Source: Dugong dugon (Eukaryota > Chordata > Mammalia > Sirenia > Dugongidae). Taken from it: a DNA stretch of 64,000 bases. Within the stretch, counting starts at the first letter, position 1. The number at the start of each line of letters is the position of its first letter. The notes under the pieces are model-generated. The model saw only the letters and a list, made by a program, of their open reading frames with translations. It did not search any database and was not told where the DNA came from. The position numbers were made by a program, and so were the translations under genes. Shown piece by piece: positions 10,266 to 20,548 of the stretch. Location of the stretch: the NCBI GenBank assembly GCA_030035585.1, contig CM057460.1, positions 220,431,711-220,495,710 of the forward strand, given 5' to 3'.

Positions 10266-10934
10266 ATTTTGATACAGTTCTTGGAAGGCAAAGGGTTTCC
10301 GTGGAAACAGAACCAACAGTTTCCAAGTGGTCTGTGGACACACAGAGTGGTTAGGTCCAGAGCCATGTTCTAAACTTTCAGCAGGTGATTTACACGCTGC
10401 TGTTTTCTCCGGAGAATCAAAGAGAGCGAGAAGTCATCATCCCCAGCAGTACTAGTGATGGTGACTTTACATCACCTGCAACAAGATATGGTGTCTGACT
10501 TCTTGGAAATCCTGGCAGCTGTGGTGATGCCACCTCCCTCTTTGGGGAGCTCCAGGGGCTTCTTGTACTTGAAGATTCCTATCCAAGTTGGGTAAAGTCC
10601 CAGGACTTCGATTCTGTCTTTGGGCTTACAGCATCCTCACTGCATTTTCCATTTCTGAAGTCTCACATTTCCCTTGAAGCTATTCTGACTGCTTGGCCTC
10701 CATCTTGTTTAAATATTCACTTCCCACAATGCCCTATTCATTAAGCCACTATGTGCTTCCATTTGCATGCATATATAATACACATGTGTGTGTGTTTTAA
10801 ATTTGGTAATTTGGATTTGTATCTTTTTTTTTTTTTTTAATTTCTGCATGGCCTTATTATTTGACCATGCTAGTATCAAGGACATAAAATACTGTTTTAA
10901 AAACAACTGATGTAATAATGATGATCTAGTACAC
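10266..10934. other. Unassigned sequence with a poly-T tract
   Basis: No repeat family recognised. A run of T lies around 10827-10840 and a short GT run near 10786. No gene is supported. Confidence 0.45.
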
Positions 10935-11409
10935 ATCTGTCAGTTTTTCAAACTGTGGTGGTTTGTGTGTTGCTGTGATGCTGGAAGGTACACCACCAGT
11001 ATTTCCAATACTAGCAGGGTCACCCATGGTGGATAGGTTTCAGTGGAGATTCCAGACTGAGACAGAATAGGAAGAAAGGCCTGGAGATCTAATTCTGAAA
11101 ATCAGCCAATGGAAGCCCTATGGATCACAACAGAACATTGTCTGATTTGTTTGCTTTGGATATATCACAGGAAAGACCAACTGGATTTCCCTAAGGTACA
11201 TTCAGAGGAGTGAAAATTGAGGTCCTGATGTTTGGTGAAGTAGAAGGCCGACAAGGGTGAAGAAGACCTTCAATGGGCTGGGATGGCACAACAGTCAAAA
11301 TGATGGGCTCGAATATACCGACGATTGTGAGGATGAAGCAGGATTGGGCAACATTTCATTCTGTTGTTGCCATGAGTCGGAGTCGATTCCATGGCAACTA
11401 ACAGCAACA
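10935..11409 (+). mobile_element. Internally deleted RTE LINE with filler
   Basis: The 5' end of the RTE (from 'tctgtcagtttttcaaactg' to 'cagaacattgtctgat') is joined to the 3' end ('tgctttggatatatcac', then 'gatggcacaacagtcaaaat' and 'gccatgagtcggagtcgatt'). All coding sequence is absent. Within the 3' part a 43-bp segment at 11185-11227 is foreign to other RTE copies and resembles the L1 at 12178-12220. Confidence 0.75.
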
Positions 11410-11411
11410 TA

Positions 11412-11640
11412 ATGGTGATGATAATTCTAGCTAACAGGTGCTACAGAACTTGCGCCAAGAACTTTATACTTACTAGCTTTTAATCTTCACAACAACTCTA
11501 GGAGGCAGGTGCTATTATTACCCCCTTATTTTGAGTACAGAAATCAAGGAGAAAGTAGACTGAGTGGCTTGTTCAAGGTCACTGAGGTAGTAAGTGATGG
11601 AGCCAGAATTTTAACCCAGGCAGCCTATACTTTTCCCAAC
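11412..11640 (-). repeat. MIR SINE
   Basis: 'ttttaatcttcacaacaactc', 'aggaggcaggtgctattatt', 'ttgttcaaggtcactgaggt' and 'ttttaacccaggcagcctat' are the MIR reverse complement in order. Confidence 0.75.
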
Positions 11641-11679
11641 TGGGAATGCATCCTTAATCAACTTAGTTTAAACTTGGTT

Positions 11680-11801
11680 TAGTCTCACCTGTTTCTGAGC
11701 TGCATATAAAACAGCATCATACTGTCTGTATTCCTTTGTGTCTTGCTTCTTTAATTCTACTTTCTGTTTGTATGATATGCACAGATACATATGTGTATCT
11801 A
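11680..11801 (-). repeat. Old L1 3' region, part 1 (split by SINE)
   Basis: Reverse-strand L1 ORF2 end: 'gtattcctttgtgtcttgct' on the plus strand. It continues after the SINE at 12007. Confidence 0.55.
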
Positions 11802-12006
11802 CAAACCAAAACCTGTTACTGTCAAAATTGATTCCGACTCATGGTGATCCCATATGTTACAGAGCAGAACTGCTCCATAGGGTTTTCTTGGCTGTAATCT
11901 TTACGGAAGCAGATCGCTAAGCCTTTCTTCAGTGGTGCCACTTGGTGGGTTTGAACCACCAACCTTAGATTAGTAGCTGAGCACAAACCATTTGCTCACC
12001 CAGGGA
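11802..12006 (-). repeat. AfroSINE, inserted in L1
   Basis: 'attgattccgactcatggtg', 'ccatagggttttcttggctg', 'gtgggtttgaaccaccaacc'. The L1 sequence is collinear on both sides. Confidence 0.8.
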
Positions 12007-12310
12007 ATGTATATGCAAGTCGCCATACAGATAGGCTGCAGGTTCTTCTCGTTGTTGTCTATTTCATTCTATGAATATTTCACAATTTAATTATTGCGGA
12101 GGTTTTCAGGTTTGGGGCATTGAAAGCAATGCTACCATGAATATTCTTGTACGTGAACCCTGAGTACATTTGTGTGAATTTCTCTAGGGTATGTTCAGAG
12201 GAGTGAAAATTCAGGTCACGGCGTACATATATCTTTAACTATACGAGGCAATGCCAAACAGCTTCCAAAAGTGATTGTACAACCTTACAGTCACATCAGA
12301 AATTATTATT
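12007..12310 (-). repeat. Old L1 3' region, part 2
   Basis: Reverse-strand L1: 'gcattgaaagcaatgctacc', 'atattcttgtacgtgaac', 'gccaaacagcttccaaaagt'. This fossil probably comes from the L1M age class. Confidence 0.65.
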
Positions 12311-12319
12311 TACTATTAC

Positions 12320-12470
12320 TTTGTTTAGAACTGTGGTTCTTCAAGTGTGTCTCTGAACCAGCAGCATAGCATCACCTGGAAAGGACAGAAATGCAAATTC
12401 TGGAGCCTGGAAATCTATTTGAATAAGGCTGCCTGGTGACTCTGGTGCTTGCTGAGGTATAAGACCCACT
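12320..12470 (+). repeat. MER5-like element
   Basis: 'gtggttcttcaagtgtgtct', 'ccagcagcatagcatcacct' and 'gaaatgcaaattctggagcc' follow MER5A order. The 3' part is degraded. Confidence 0.65.
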
Positions 12471-12529
12471 GGGGTAAGGCTGCTATTGACACCGTCCCTC
12501 CCCCATCACCCACACCTTCTTCTCTAGGG

Positions 12530-12760
12530 TTCTGTGAGCATGCTGTGGGAAGATCACAGGATCTTGAATCACAAGAGGTGACCCTGAGTTTTGGCTCCAC
12601 CAGTTCATGAACTATACATGTAGGTAGGTATGTATGCTTTGAACTCCATTCCTAACCTGTAAAATGGGTATGATGATGCCTCCCTCAATACAGAGCAGCT
12701 GTAGAGATCAAATACATGAAAATCCTTTAGCCTATAAAGTGTTTATAATGTCAGCTCTTT
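12530..12760 (+). repeat. MIR SINE
   Basis: 'gttttggctccaccagttca' through 'cctaacctgtaaaatgggta' and 'tagagatcaaatacatgaaa' follow MIR order at high divergence. Confidence 0.5.
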
Positions 12761-12782
12761 TCCCTTTCTGGCTAATATTTAA

Positions 12783-12868
12783 TACAAAACCCTATGGGGC
12801 AGTTCTACTCTGTCACATGGGGTTGTTATGAGTCAAAAATCCACTGGACAGCACATATCACCATCACC
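12783..12868 (+). repeat. AfroSINE, 3' half
   Basis: 'aaaaccctatggggcagttc' then 'cacatggggttgttatgagtc'-like tail minus its last base; the head is absent (5' truncated). Confidence 0.75.
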
Positions 12869-12974
12869 AACAGGACCATCTCAAGTATTAAGTCCAAATA
12901 AACTAATTTTAAATCTTATTTTACTAATTATTAGCATGATAATTAAAAACTCACTGTAGTATACCAATGTTCAC

Positions 12975-13256
12975 TGCAGCACTTTTCACAATAACCAAAA
13001 TGTGGAAACAACAGAAATGTTCATCAACAGATGAATGGATAAACAAAATGCAGTATTTACACACAATCGGGATATTACTCAGCCGTAAAGAGGAAGGAAG
13101 TCCTGATGCATGCTACAACATGGATGAACCTTGAAAACATCATACTGAGCAAAACAAGTCAGTCGGAACAGGCCAAAAAACTGTATGATCTCACGTATAT
13201 GACATAAGCAAATACATTGAAACCAAAGATTATTAATGGTTACTGGGTGGGGCCAA
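12975..13256 (+). repeat. L1 3' fragment, interrupted by the RTE
   Basis: 'ttcacaataaccaaaatgtg', 'catcaacagatgaatggata' and 'tactcagccgtaaagaggaa' are the end of L1 ORF2 (in the '...SAVKRKE' region) running into 3' UTR. It stops abruptly where the RTE begins. Confidence 0.75.
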
Positions 13257-13623
13257 AACATATCTGTCAGTTTGTCATACTGTGGTAGCTTGCATGTAGC
13301 TATGATGCTGGAAAGCTCTACCACTAGTGTTTAAATACCAGCAGGGTCACCCATGGTAGACAGGTTTCAGCAGAGCTTCCAGACTGAGAGAGACTAGGAA
13401 GAAGGACCTGGCAGTCTACTTCTGAAAAAAATTGGCCAGTGAAAACTTTACGGATAGCAGCAGAACATTGTCTGATATAGTGGCAGAAGATGAGCCCCTC
13501 AGGTTAGAAGGCACTTAAAATACAACTGTGGAAGAGCTGCCTCCTCAAAGTAGAGTTGATCTTAATGACATGGATGGAATAAAGCTTTTGGGATCTTCAT
13601 CTACTGATGCGGGATGACTCAAA

Positions 13624-14292
13624 ATGAGAAGAAACAGCTACAAACACCCATTAATAATCACAATATGGAATGTACGAAGTATGAATCTAGGAAAACTGGA
13701 AGTCGTCAAATATGAAATGGAACATGTAAAGATAGATATCTTAGGCACTAGTGAATTGAAATGGACTGATATTGGACATTCTGAATCACACAATCACATG
13801 GTCTACTATGCCAGGAATGACATACTGAAGAGGAACGGCATCACATTAATAATCAAAAAGAACATTTTAAGATCTATCCTGAAGTACAACATTGTCAGTG
13901 ATAGGATAATATCCATATACCTACAAGGAAGACCACTTAATATGATTATTATTCAAATTTACACACTGATCACTAATGCCAAGGATGAGGAAATTGAAGA
14001 TTTTTCCCAATTTCTGCAGTCTGAAATTGATCAAACATGCAATCAAGATGCAGTGATAATTACTGGTGACTGGAATGTGAAAGTTGCAAACAAAGAGGAA
14101 GAATCTGTGGTTGGAAAATATGGCCTTGGTGATAGAAATGACGTCACAGATCACATGATAAAGTTTTGCGAGACCAATGACTTCTTCATTGCAAATACCT
14201 TTTTTCAACAACATAAATGGCAACTACACACATGGACCTCACCAGATGGAAAACACAGGAATCAAATTGACTACATCTGTGGAAGGAGATGA
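13624..14292 (+). pseudogene. RTE endonuclease domain, open part of the broken ORF
   Basis: 222 codons are open. Endonuclease motifs are present in order: W-N-V-R-S at residues 15-19, S-E-L-K-W at 43-47 (metal-binding Glu), Q-I-Y-T at 111-114, G-D-W-N at 148-151, T-W-T-S-P-D-G at 203-209 and N-Q-I-D-Y-I at 213-218. The frame then shifts, so the last catalytic histidine region is lost. The upstream sequence is in the same frame back to about 13432, so the true start may be earlier. Confidence 0.85.
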
Positions 14293-14945
14293 TGGAAAAG
14301 TTCAATATCATCAGTCAGAACAAGGCCAGGGGCCGACTATTCACATGCAAGTTTAAGTTGAAGCTGAAGAATATTAAAACAAGTGCACAGGAACCAAAAT
14401 ATAACCTTGAGTATATTCTACCTGAATTTGGAGACCATCTCAGGAATAGATTTGATGCATTGAACACTAATGATCAAACACCAGACAAGTTGTGGGAAGG
14501 CATCAAGGATATCACACATGAAGAAAGCAAAAGGTCATTAAAAAGACAGGAAAGAAAAAAAAGACCAAAATGAATGTCAGAAGAGACTCTGAAACTTGCT
14601 TTCGAACATAGTGTAGCTAAAGTGAATGTAAGAAATAAATGATGAAGTTAAGTAAAAGAGCTGAACAGAAGATTTCAAAGGGCGGCTTGAGAAGACAAAG
14701 TAAAATTATAATAAATTTTGCAAAAACCTGGAGTTACAAAACCAAAACGAAAGAACATGCTTGGCATTTCTCAAGCCGAAAGAACTGAAGAAAAAATTCA
14801 AGCCTTGAGTTGCAATTTTGAAGTATTCTATGGGCAAAATATTGAACGACACAGGAAGCATCAAAAGAAGACGGAAGGAGAACACAGAGTCACTGTAACA
14901 AAAAGAATTGGTCAATCTTCATCCATTTCAGGAGATAGCATATGA
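14289..14945 (+). pseudogene. RTE linker between endonuclease and reverse transcriptase, broken
   Basis: Short overlapping frames (14289-14573 and 14718-14945) carry the lysine-rich linker of the RTE polyprotein. Pieces such as F-K-L-K-L-K near residue 24 of the first frame and the region before the RT support the assignment. At least two frameshifts separate them. Confidence 0.6.
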
Positions 14946-14997
14946 TCAAGAACTGATGATACTGAAGGAATAAATCCAAGCTGCACTGAAGGCACTG

Positions 14998-15931
14998 GTG
15001 AAAAACGAGGCTCCAGGAATTGAAAGAATACTGATTGAGATGTTTCAACAAATGGATGCAGCTCCGGAGGTACTCACTTGTCTATGCCAAGAAATTTGGA
15101 AGACAGCTACCCGGCCAACCAACTGGAAGAGATTCGTATTTCTGCCCATTCCAAAGAAGGTGATGCAACCGAATGCAGAAATTATTAAATAATATCATTA
15201 ATGTCACACACAAGTAAAATTTTGCTGAAAATATTAAAAAATGGTTGCAGCAGTACATAGACAGGGAACTGCCAGAAACTTAAGCTGGATTCGGAAGAAG
15301 ATGCAGAACAAGGGATAACATTGCTGATGTCAGATGGATCTTGGCTGAAAGCAGAGATTACCAAAAGATGTTTACCTGTGTTTTATTGACTATGCAAAGG
15401 CATTTGACTGTGTGCATCATAACAAATTATGGATAACATTGCAAAGAACTGGGAATTCCAGAATGCTAAATTGTACTCATGAGGAACCTGTATATAGACC
15501 AAGAGGCAGTCATTCAAACAGAACAAGGGGATACTGCATGGTTTAAAATAAAGAAAGATGTGTGTCAGGGTTGCGTCCTTTCATGATACTTATTCAATTT
15601 GTATGCAGAGAAAATAATCCGAGAAGCTGAACTATATGAAGAAGAACTCTACATCACGATTGGTGGAAGACTCATTAACAACCTGCGATATGCAGATGAC
15701 ACAACCATGCTTCCTGAAAGTGAAGAGGACTTGAAGCTTTTACTGCTGAAGATGAAAGACTACAGCCTTCAGTATGGATTACATCTCAACATAAAGAAAA
15801 CAAAAATCTTCACAAGTAGACCAATAAGCAACATCATGATAAACAGAGAAAAGACTGAAGTTGTCAAGGATTTCATTTTACTTGGATTCACAATCAACGC
15901 CCATGGAAGCAGCAGCCAAGAAATCAAATGA
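14998..15931 (+). pseudogene. RTE reverse transcriptase domain, broken
   Basis: Recognisable RT parts are spread over frames: an A-P-G-I-E start near 15010, F-L-P-I-P-K-K near 15140-15165, motif A F-I-D-Y-A-K-A-F-D at 15382-15408, and catalytic Y-A-D-D at 15689-15700. Stops and frameshifts separate these blocks, so no full enzyme can be made. Confidence 0.85.
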
Positions 15932-16059
15932 TGTATCGGGCAGATCTTCTGCAAAAGACCCCCTTATAGTGTTGAAAAGGAAAGATGTTAGTTTGAGGAC
16001 TAACATATGCCTTACCTAAGCCATGATATTTTCAATTGCCTCATGCGTGTGAAAGCTGA

Positions 16060-16299
16060 ATGATGAATAAGGAAGACCAAAGAAGAACTGATGCTTTTGA
16101 ATTATGGTTCTGGCAAAGAATATTTAATATACCATGGACCACCAGAAGAATGAACAAATTTGTCTTGGAAAAAGTACAGCCAGAGTGCTCCTTAGAAGTG
16201 AGGATGGCGAGACTTTGTTTCACGTACTTTGGACATGTTATCATGATGGACCAGTCCCTAGAGAAAGACATCATGCTTGGTAAGGCAGAAGATCAGTGA
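16060..16299 (+). pseudogene. RTE C-terminal domain fragment
   Basis: A 79-codon frame with the RTE C-terminal pattern: an R-I-F-N-I-P-W-T helix, V-Q-P-E-C-S-L-E, then Y-F-G-H-V and S-L-E-K-D-I-M-L-G-K. The homologous stretch recurs at 16960-17045 in the second RTE end. Confidence 0.75.
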
Positions 16300-16366
16300 A
16301 AAAAGAGAAAGTCCCTCAGTGAAATGGATTGACACAGTAGCTGCAACAATGGGCTCTAATAACTAA

Positions 16367-16597
16367 TATTTCCATTCATGACTTTTTTTCTCGACTAGAG
16401 TATACATTCCTCTAAGGTTGAAGAGCTTTTCATACTTATGCACATGTAGGCAAGGACTGAAAGGAGAAAATGAAAACAGTGTTAGGGTGATGGTGTTATA
16501 GAGATTTTGGAGATTTAACTATGCAGTGTGGTTTTCATAAAGCTTGAGTAACAAAACTTGTTTAAAGGTAAATTTCACATACGTTATAATGGTTGTA
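16367..16597. other. No recognised feature
   Basis: Unassigned AT-rich sequence between two RTE copies. It ends with the 12-bp target site of the next AfroSINE. Confidence 0.45.
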
Positions 16598-16746
16598 GAG
16601 CCCTGGTGGCGAAGTGGTTAAGAGCTCAGGCTGCTAACCAAAAAGTTGGCAGTTCAAATCCAGCAGCCACTCCATGGAAATCTTATGGGGCACTCTGTTC
16701 TATAGGGTCGCTGTGATTTGGAATCGACTTGACAGCACACAACAAC
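16598..16746 (+). repeat. AfroSINE type A, full length
   Basis: Begins 'gagccctggtggcgaagtgg'. It ends 'gacttgacagcacacaacaac', an RTE-like tail. Target duplication with one mismatch: ATAATGGTTGTA (16586-16597) and ATAACGGTTGTA (16747-16758). Confidence 0.9.
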
Positions 16747-16761
16747 ATAACGGTTGTAAAG

Positions 16762-17220
16762 TGTGTCTGACCCAACCCATGGTCTTTTCAATCACCTCAT
16801 GCATATGAAAGTTGGATAGTGAAAAAGAAGGAAGACAGAAGAAGATGGATGTATTAAAACTGCTGAGTTACCGAAGGACATTGAATATGCTGTGGATTGT
16901 CACAAGATATAAAAAAAATCAGTCTTAGAGGAAATATAACTAGCATGCTCCCTAGAAGTAAAGATGGCAAGACTTCAGCTTGCTTACTTTGGACATATCA
17001 TCAGGAAAAACCAATCGCTAGAAAAGGACATCATGTTTGTTAAAGTAAAGTATCAGTGAAAATGAGGGAAACCCTCAATGAGATGGATTGATACAATAGC
17101 TGCAACAGTGGACTCAAACATACCAATGATCATGAAGTTCAAGCAGGACCAGGCACCATATTTATGGTGACCATAAACATAAGGTCACCATGAGTCAGAG
17201 CTGACTCAAAAGCAACAAGG
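16762..17220 (+). mobile_element. RTE LINE, 5'-truncated 3' end
   Basis: Homologous to about 16025-16366 of the larger copy ('catggtcttttcaatcacct', 'ctttggacatatcatcagga', 'aaggacatcatgtttgttaa', 'gatggattgatacaatagct') and continues into the RTE tail 'ggtcaccatgagtcagagct'. No long frame is left. Confidence 0.8.
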
Positions 17221-17480
17221 ACCATCATATCACCCAGAAAATTGACATTATAGGTAAAATAAAGGGAAGAAGGGGCTTTTTATGAAGTGCTAAATTCTGT
17301 TAATTTGATACGAAAAGAATGGGGAATGGTCTGCTCACTTTTCAAGAAGAGGGTCTTGAGTGGTGTTTTCAATGGGGGTATTGCCAAAGGGGAGAAGGTA
17401 CATGTGTGTGCATGAGTATACTCGTGTATCATTGTGTGCTTTCTTATGTATGTACATGGTTGTGCACATGTGTTTGTGTA
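17221..17480. repeat. Unassigned sequence then degenerate TG-rich tract
   Basis: 17221-17394 is unassigned. 17395-17480 is rich in TG/TATG dinucleotide and tetranucleotide runs and leads into the LTR. Confidence 0.55.
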
Positions 17481-17520
17481 TGTCTTAGGCTGGGTTCTCT
17501 AGAGAAGCAAAACCAGTGAA

Positions 17521-17575
<55 letters not shown>
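17521..17575. repeat. (AT)n microsatellite
   Basis: About 20 AT units with a GT interruption near its 3' end, inside the solo LTR. Confidence 0.95.
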
Positions 17576-17942
17576 GAGAGAGACAGATTTATCTCAAGGA
17601 AGTGGCTCATGCAGTTGTAGACGCTAGCAAATTCCAAGTCCATGACTCATGTAGCTGCAGGGGCTGATGAGCCCAAGATCAGCAGGTCAGATGGCAGGGT
17701 GCTGGCTCTCAGGTTGCGGAAGCTGATGAATCCCAAGATTGGCAAGAAATATGGCAGGCTGCTGGCTCATATCCCAAGAACTGGAGGTCAGATGATGACA
17801 AGCTGGATGCAGGACCCAGAGCAAGCAAGCAAGCTTTGTCAGAATGTCCATATATATATTGGATGCAGGCCACACCCTTGAGGAAACTCCCTTTACAACT
17901 GATTGGCTGATCACATCAGATCACATCATGGTAGATGACTAC

Positions 17943-18038
17943 ATCATTCCATAACTACCAAATTATATCATTTCATAACTGCCAAACTACATCATTCCAT
18001 AACTGCCAACTTGTATCATTCCATAACTGCCAAACCAC
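17943..18038. repeat. 24-bp minisatellite, four copies
   Basis: Units begin at 17943, 17967, 17991 and 18015, each starting 'atcattccataactgcc' with small changes. Spacing is exactly 24 bp. It lies in the terminal part of the LTR. Confidence 0.9.
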
Positions 18039-18118
18039 TGAGAATCATGGCCCAGCCAAGTTGACATACAACCTTGTCCATCATAGTATATGATGTTGGA
18101 GGCATAGAGGGTAATTTC

Positions 18119-18304
18119 TTTTCTTTTTATTTTTATTTTTTAGACTTTTTTTAACATTGTACTTTAGATGAAGGTTTACAGAACAAGTAGTTTCTCATTA
18201 AACAGTTAGTACACGTATGGTTTTATGACATTAGTTAACAACCCTGCAACATGTCAACACTCTCCCTTCTTGACCTTGGGTTCCCTATTACAAGCTTTCC
18301 TGTC
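18119..18304 (-). repeat. L1 3' UTR tail, truncated
   Basis: Reverse complement of the 3' UTR at 48680-48840 ('gttaacaaccctgcaacatg', 'gaccttgggttccctattac'). Starts with the T-rich side, as expected for a minus-strand poly(A) tail. A 14-bp duplication with one mismatch flanks it: TAGAGGGTAATTTC (18105-18118) and TAGAAGGTAATTTC (18305-18318). Confidence 0.85.
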
Positions 18305-18318
18305 TAGAAGGTAATTTC

Positions 18319-19362
18319 AAAGCCACTGAAGCATTTGAATTCTTCTAACATTATTCTCCCAAATTTTATATGAAAGCCAAAGAGATGTGCACTTTTTACA
18401 GTGTTTATTAGAAAATATACCATTACGTATTTCTTTCCCATTTAAGACCTTTCTCCCTCTCAAAAAAAAAAAAAGAAGTTCTCAGATGATCTCTATAATC
18501 TCACCCTATTCAGCAGACTTGTTAAAGGGATGACTGGCTGAGAGACAGGCTAAGAAGATGCAAAATAACACAAACGATTCCAGACAGAAAAACAAGAACA
18601 AGGCACACAGCTAAACCTAGCCTTGCGGAAGCTGCAACTAGCTGTCACCTTTCACTCGTAATTCAGAATGGGGGGAATTCTCTTCACATATCAAACTGGA
18701 GTATTAATGATGCAAAAGGAGGCAGCTCATGTCCTAGCTCATGAGGAAATGCCAGAGTAAGCACACACACACACACACCCCTCTAAAAGCAACCCCCCTT
18801 CCCTGCTTTGGGATGTGGGCTTATAAGCTCCACATGAGTCACAGGGGCATTTGTGGAGATATTTTCCATCTGACTGCTGGCCAAAGGCACTTCTTTGGTG
18901 TCTTCTGTTCATGTGAGTGGATAAATCTTGAAAAGGAAGGAATGGAAAGGAGCAAAGATTCTTGGCAAACAGAACAGCTAGTCTGGAGATATTTCATGAC
19001 TGAGCAGCTCTCAGGGGGTCTTTAGATTTCAGAAGCTTGTGAAGTGACATGTGTAACTGTCCCTCCCTGGGGAGGCGAGCAGGCACTAATTGAGGTACTG
19101 AAGGCTCCAAATGAAGCAGAAACCCACTAGGAAGATTCAGCTGCAACAGCCATGAGCTCTGCCAAGCAGTGCATGCTGGGACATTAGTGGATTTCATTCA
19201 CTGCTCATTCATACAAGTATGTGTAGTTTTAAGCACAGAGACTTGGTTCTGAGCTAAAAAGCCACGGAAGGTGATCTGCTGAAGTATTAAAAACATCCCC
19301 TTTATAACTTCCCCAATTCTTTAAGGATTAATTCTTACCTTGTGTATTTCCCCTTATACATA
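18319..19362. other. Unassigned sequence with a short (CA)n run
   Basis: No repeat family recognised apart from (CA)9-like dinucleotides at 18758-18777 and a poly-A run near 18463. Short open frames lack support. Confidence 0.5.
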
Positions 19363-19376
19363 TATTAAACAGGTAT

Positions 19377-19724
19377 TATTGTTGCTGTTAGCTGCTGTTG
19401 AGTCAGTCCCTGACTCATGGAAATCCCAGGCACAACAGAACGAGATGCTGGCAAGTCCTGTGCCATCCCCAGGATCGGTTCCACATCAGACCATTGTGAT
19501 CCATAGGGTTTCCATTGGCTGATTTTCAGAAGCAGATAGCCAGACCTTTCATCCTAGTCCATCTTATTCTGGAAGCTCCAATAAAATCTGTTCAGCATCA
19601 TATCAACACACAAGCCTCTACTGACAGATGGGTAGTGGCTGCACATGAGGTGCCCTGGCTGGGAATCGAACCCAGATCTCCCACGTGGAAAGTGAGAATT
19701 CTGTCACTGAACCACCAATGTCCT
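19377..19724 (-). repeat. tRNA-Gly-headed SINE, full length
   Basis: On the minus strand the tRNA-Gly head is at 19660-19724 ('ggaatcgaacccagatctcc' on plus is its B-box side). The RTE-like body and 'gttgctgttagctgctgttg' tail complement follow. Perfect 14-bp target duplication TATTAAACAGGTAT at 19363-19376 and 19725-19738. Confidence 0.9.
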
Positions 19725-19859
19725 TATTAAACAGGTATACAAAACCTCTAAGCTCTTTTCAAAATATATAAGAATATTAAACAAAGTTTAACAGCATAAT
19801 ATATAGTTTCCTATGAAGAGACAGAGTAGATTGTCTGTTTAATGAAGAAATGAGAATGA

Positions 19860-20016
19860 GGAGCCCTGGTGGCGCAGTGGTTAAGAGCTAAGGCCGCTAA
19901 CCAAAAGGTCAGCAGTTTGAATCCGCCAGCTGCTCCTTGGAGACCCTATGGGGCAGTTCTACACTGTCCTATTGGGTTGCTATGAGTTGGAATTGATTCA
20001 ATGGCAATGGGTTTGA
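19860..20016 (+). repeat. AfroSINE type A, full length
   Basis: 'aggagccctggtggcgcagt', 'ccgctaaccaaaaggtcagc', 'gctatgagttggaattgatt' and 'atggcaatgggtttg'. One of the least diverged copies. Confidence 0.9.
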
Positions 20017-20251
20017 AGAGAACAGCATCATTCTCTCCATCCAGATGAGAGAAAATAGAAGCAACAGGCACTAGAGGTTTTGCCTCATTTGACTTTTTTG
20101 GGTTTAACATAAAACCATCATGTCAGCCTGATGCCTGCGTCTTTCTCAAAAGCCTAAGACGGCCTAAAAAGGAAGGGATTATGAGCCGACGCAAGAGTCA
20201 ACTTGTGCTCTAACTGTATCTTCCTTTCTGAAATCCATCCAGTTCTAAGAA

Positions 20252-20375
20252 GAACCAGGAACCACTTGCTGTCCAGTCAACCCCAACTCATGGCAACCCT
20301 GTGTGTATCAGAGTAGAACTGTGGATTTTCAATGACTAATTTTTTGGAAGTAGATTGCCAGGCCTTTCTTCATAT
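20252..20375 (-). repeat. AfroSINE type B fragment
   Basis: 'cccaactcatggcaaccctg' and 'gaagtagattgccaggcctt' then loss of the head. Confidence 0.7.
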
Positions 20376-20395
20376 ATAACTAGTGCTTTAAACAT

Positions 20396-20428
20396 GTGTG
20401 TAGGTTTGTGTGTGTGTGTGTGTGTGTT
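20396..20428. repeat. (GT)n microsatellite
   Basis: About ten uninterrupted GT units. Confidence 0.9.
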
Positions 20429-20548
20429 AATGGCAAAGGCAGTCATAACTAGAATGCCCTCATCTGAGTGGGTGTGGTAGCGGCAGGGGCAGGAGGAAAG
20501 GCTGGAACCATCGAAACTGCCCTGGGGGACAGATTGCTGGCTAGGGTG

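Larger units (their letters stand above)
13257..16366 (+). mobile_element. RTE (BovB-like) LINE, near full length, inactive
   Basis: About 3.1 kb. A 5' UTR of roughly 365 bp begins 'atctgtcagtttgtcatact'. The coding region follows as apurinic-type endonuclease then reverse transcriptase, and a short C-terminal domain ends near 16299. Frameshifts and stops break the reading frame many times, so it is dead. RTE-clade LINEs nick target DNA with their endonuclease and reverse-transcribe their RNA at the nick. The shared tail suggests this family moved the AfroSINEs. A second, truncated RTE 3' end follows at 16762. Confidence 0.9.
17481..18085 (-). mobile_element. Solo LTR (ERVL/MaLR-like, second family)
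   Basis: Begins 'tgtcttaggctgggttctct' and ends near 'accttgtccatcata', which on the minus strand reads like the start of the LTR at 33690 and the fragment at 36502. Near-duplicate 5-bp flanks GTGTA (17476-17480) and GTATA (18086-18090) fit LTR integration. It holds an AT microsatellite and a 24-bp tandem repeat. Confidence 0.75.

Noticed and set aside
10130-10272. ATG in a strong 'gccaccatg' context
   Set aside because: It lies inside an MLT1-like LTR and the frame is only 45-60 codons with no domain.
17943-18038. CRISPR-like array
   Set aside because: The 24-bp units are contiguous with no spacers, in a mammalian LTR.
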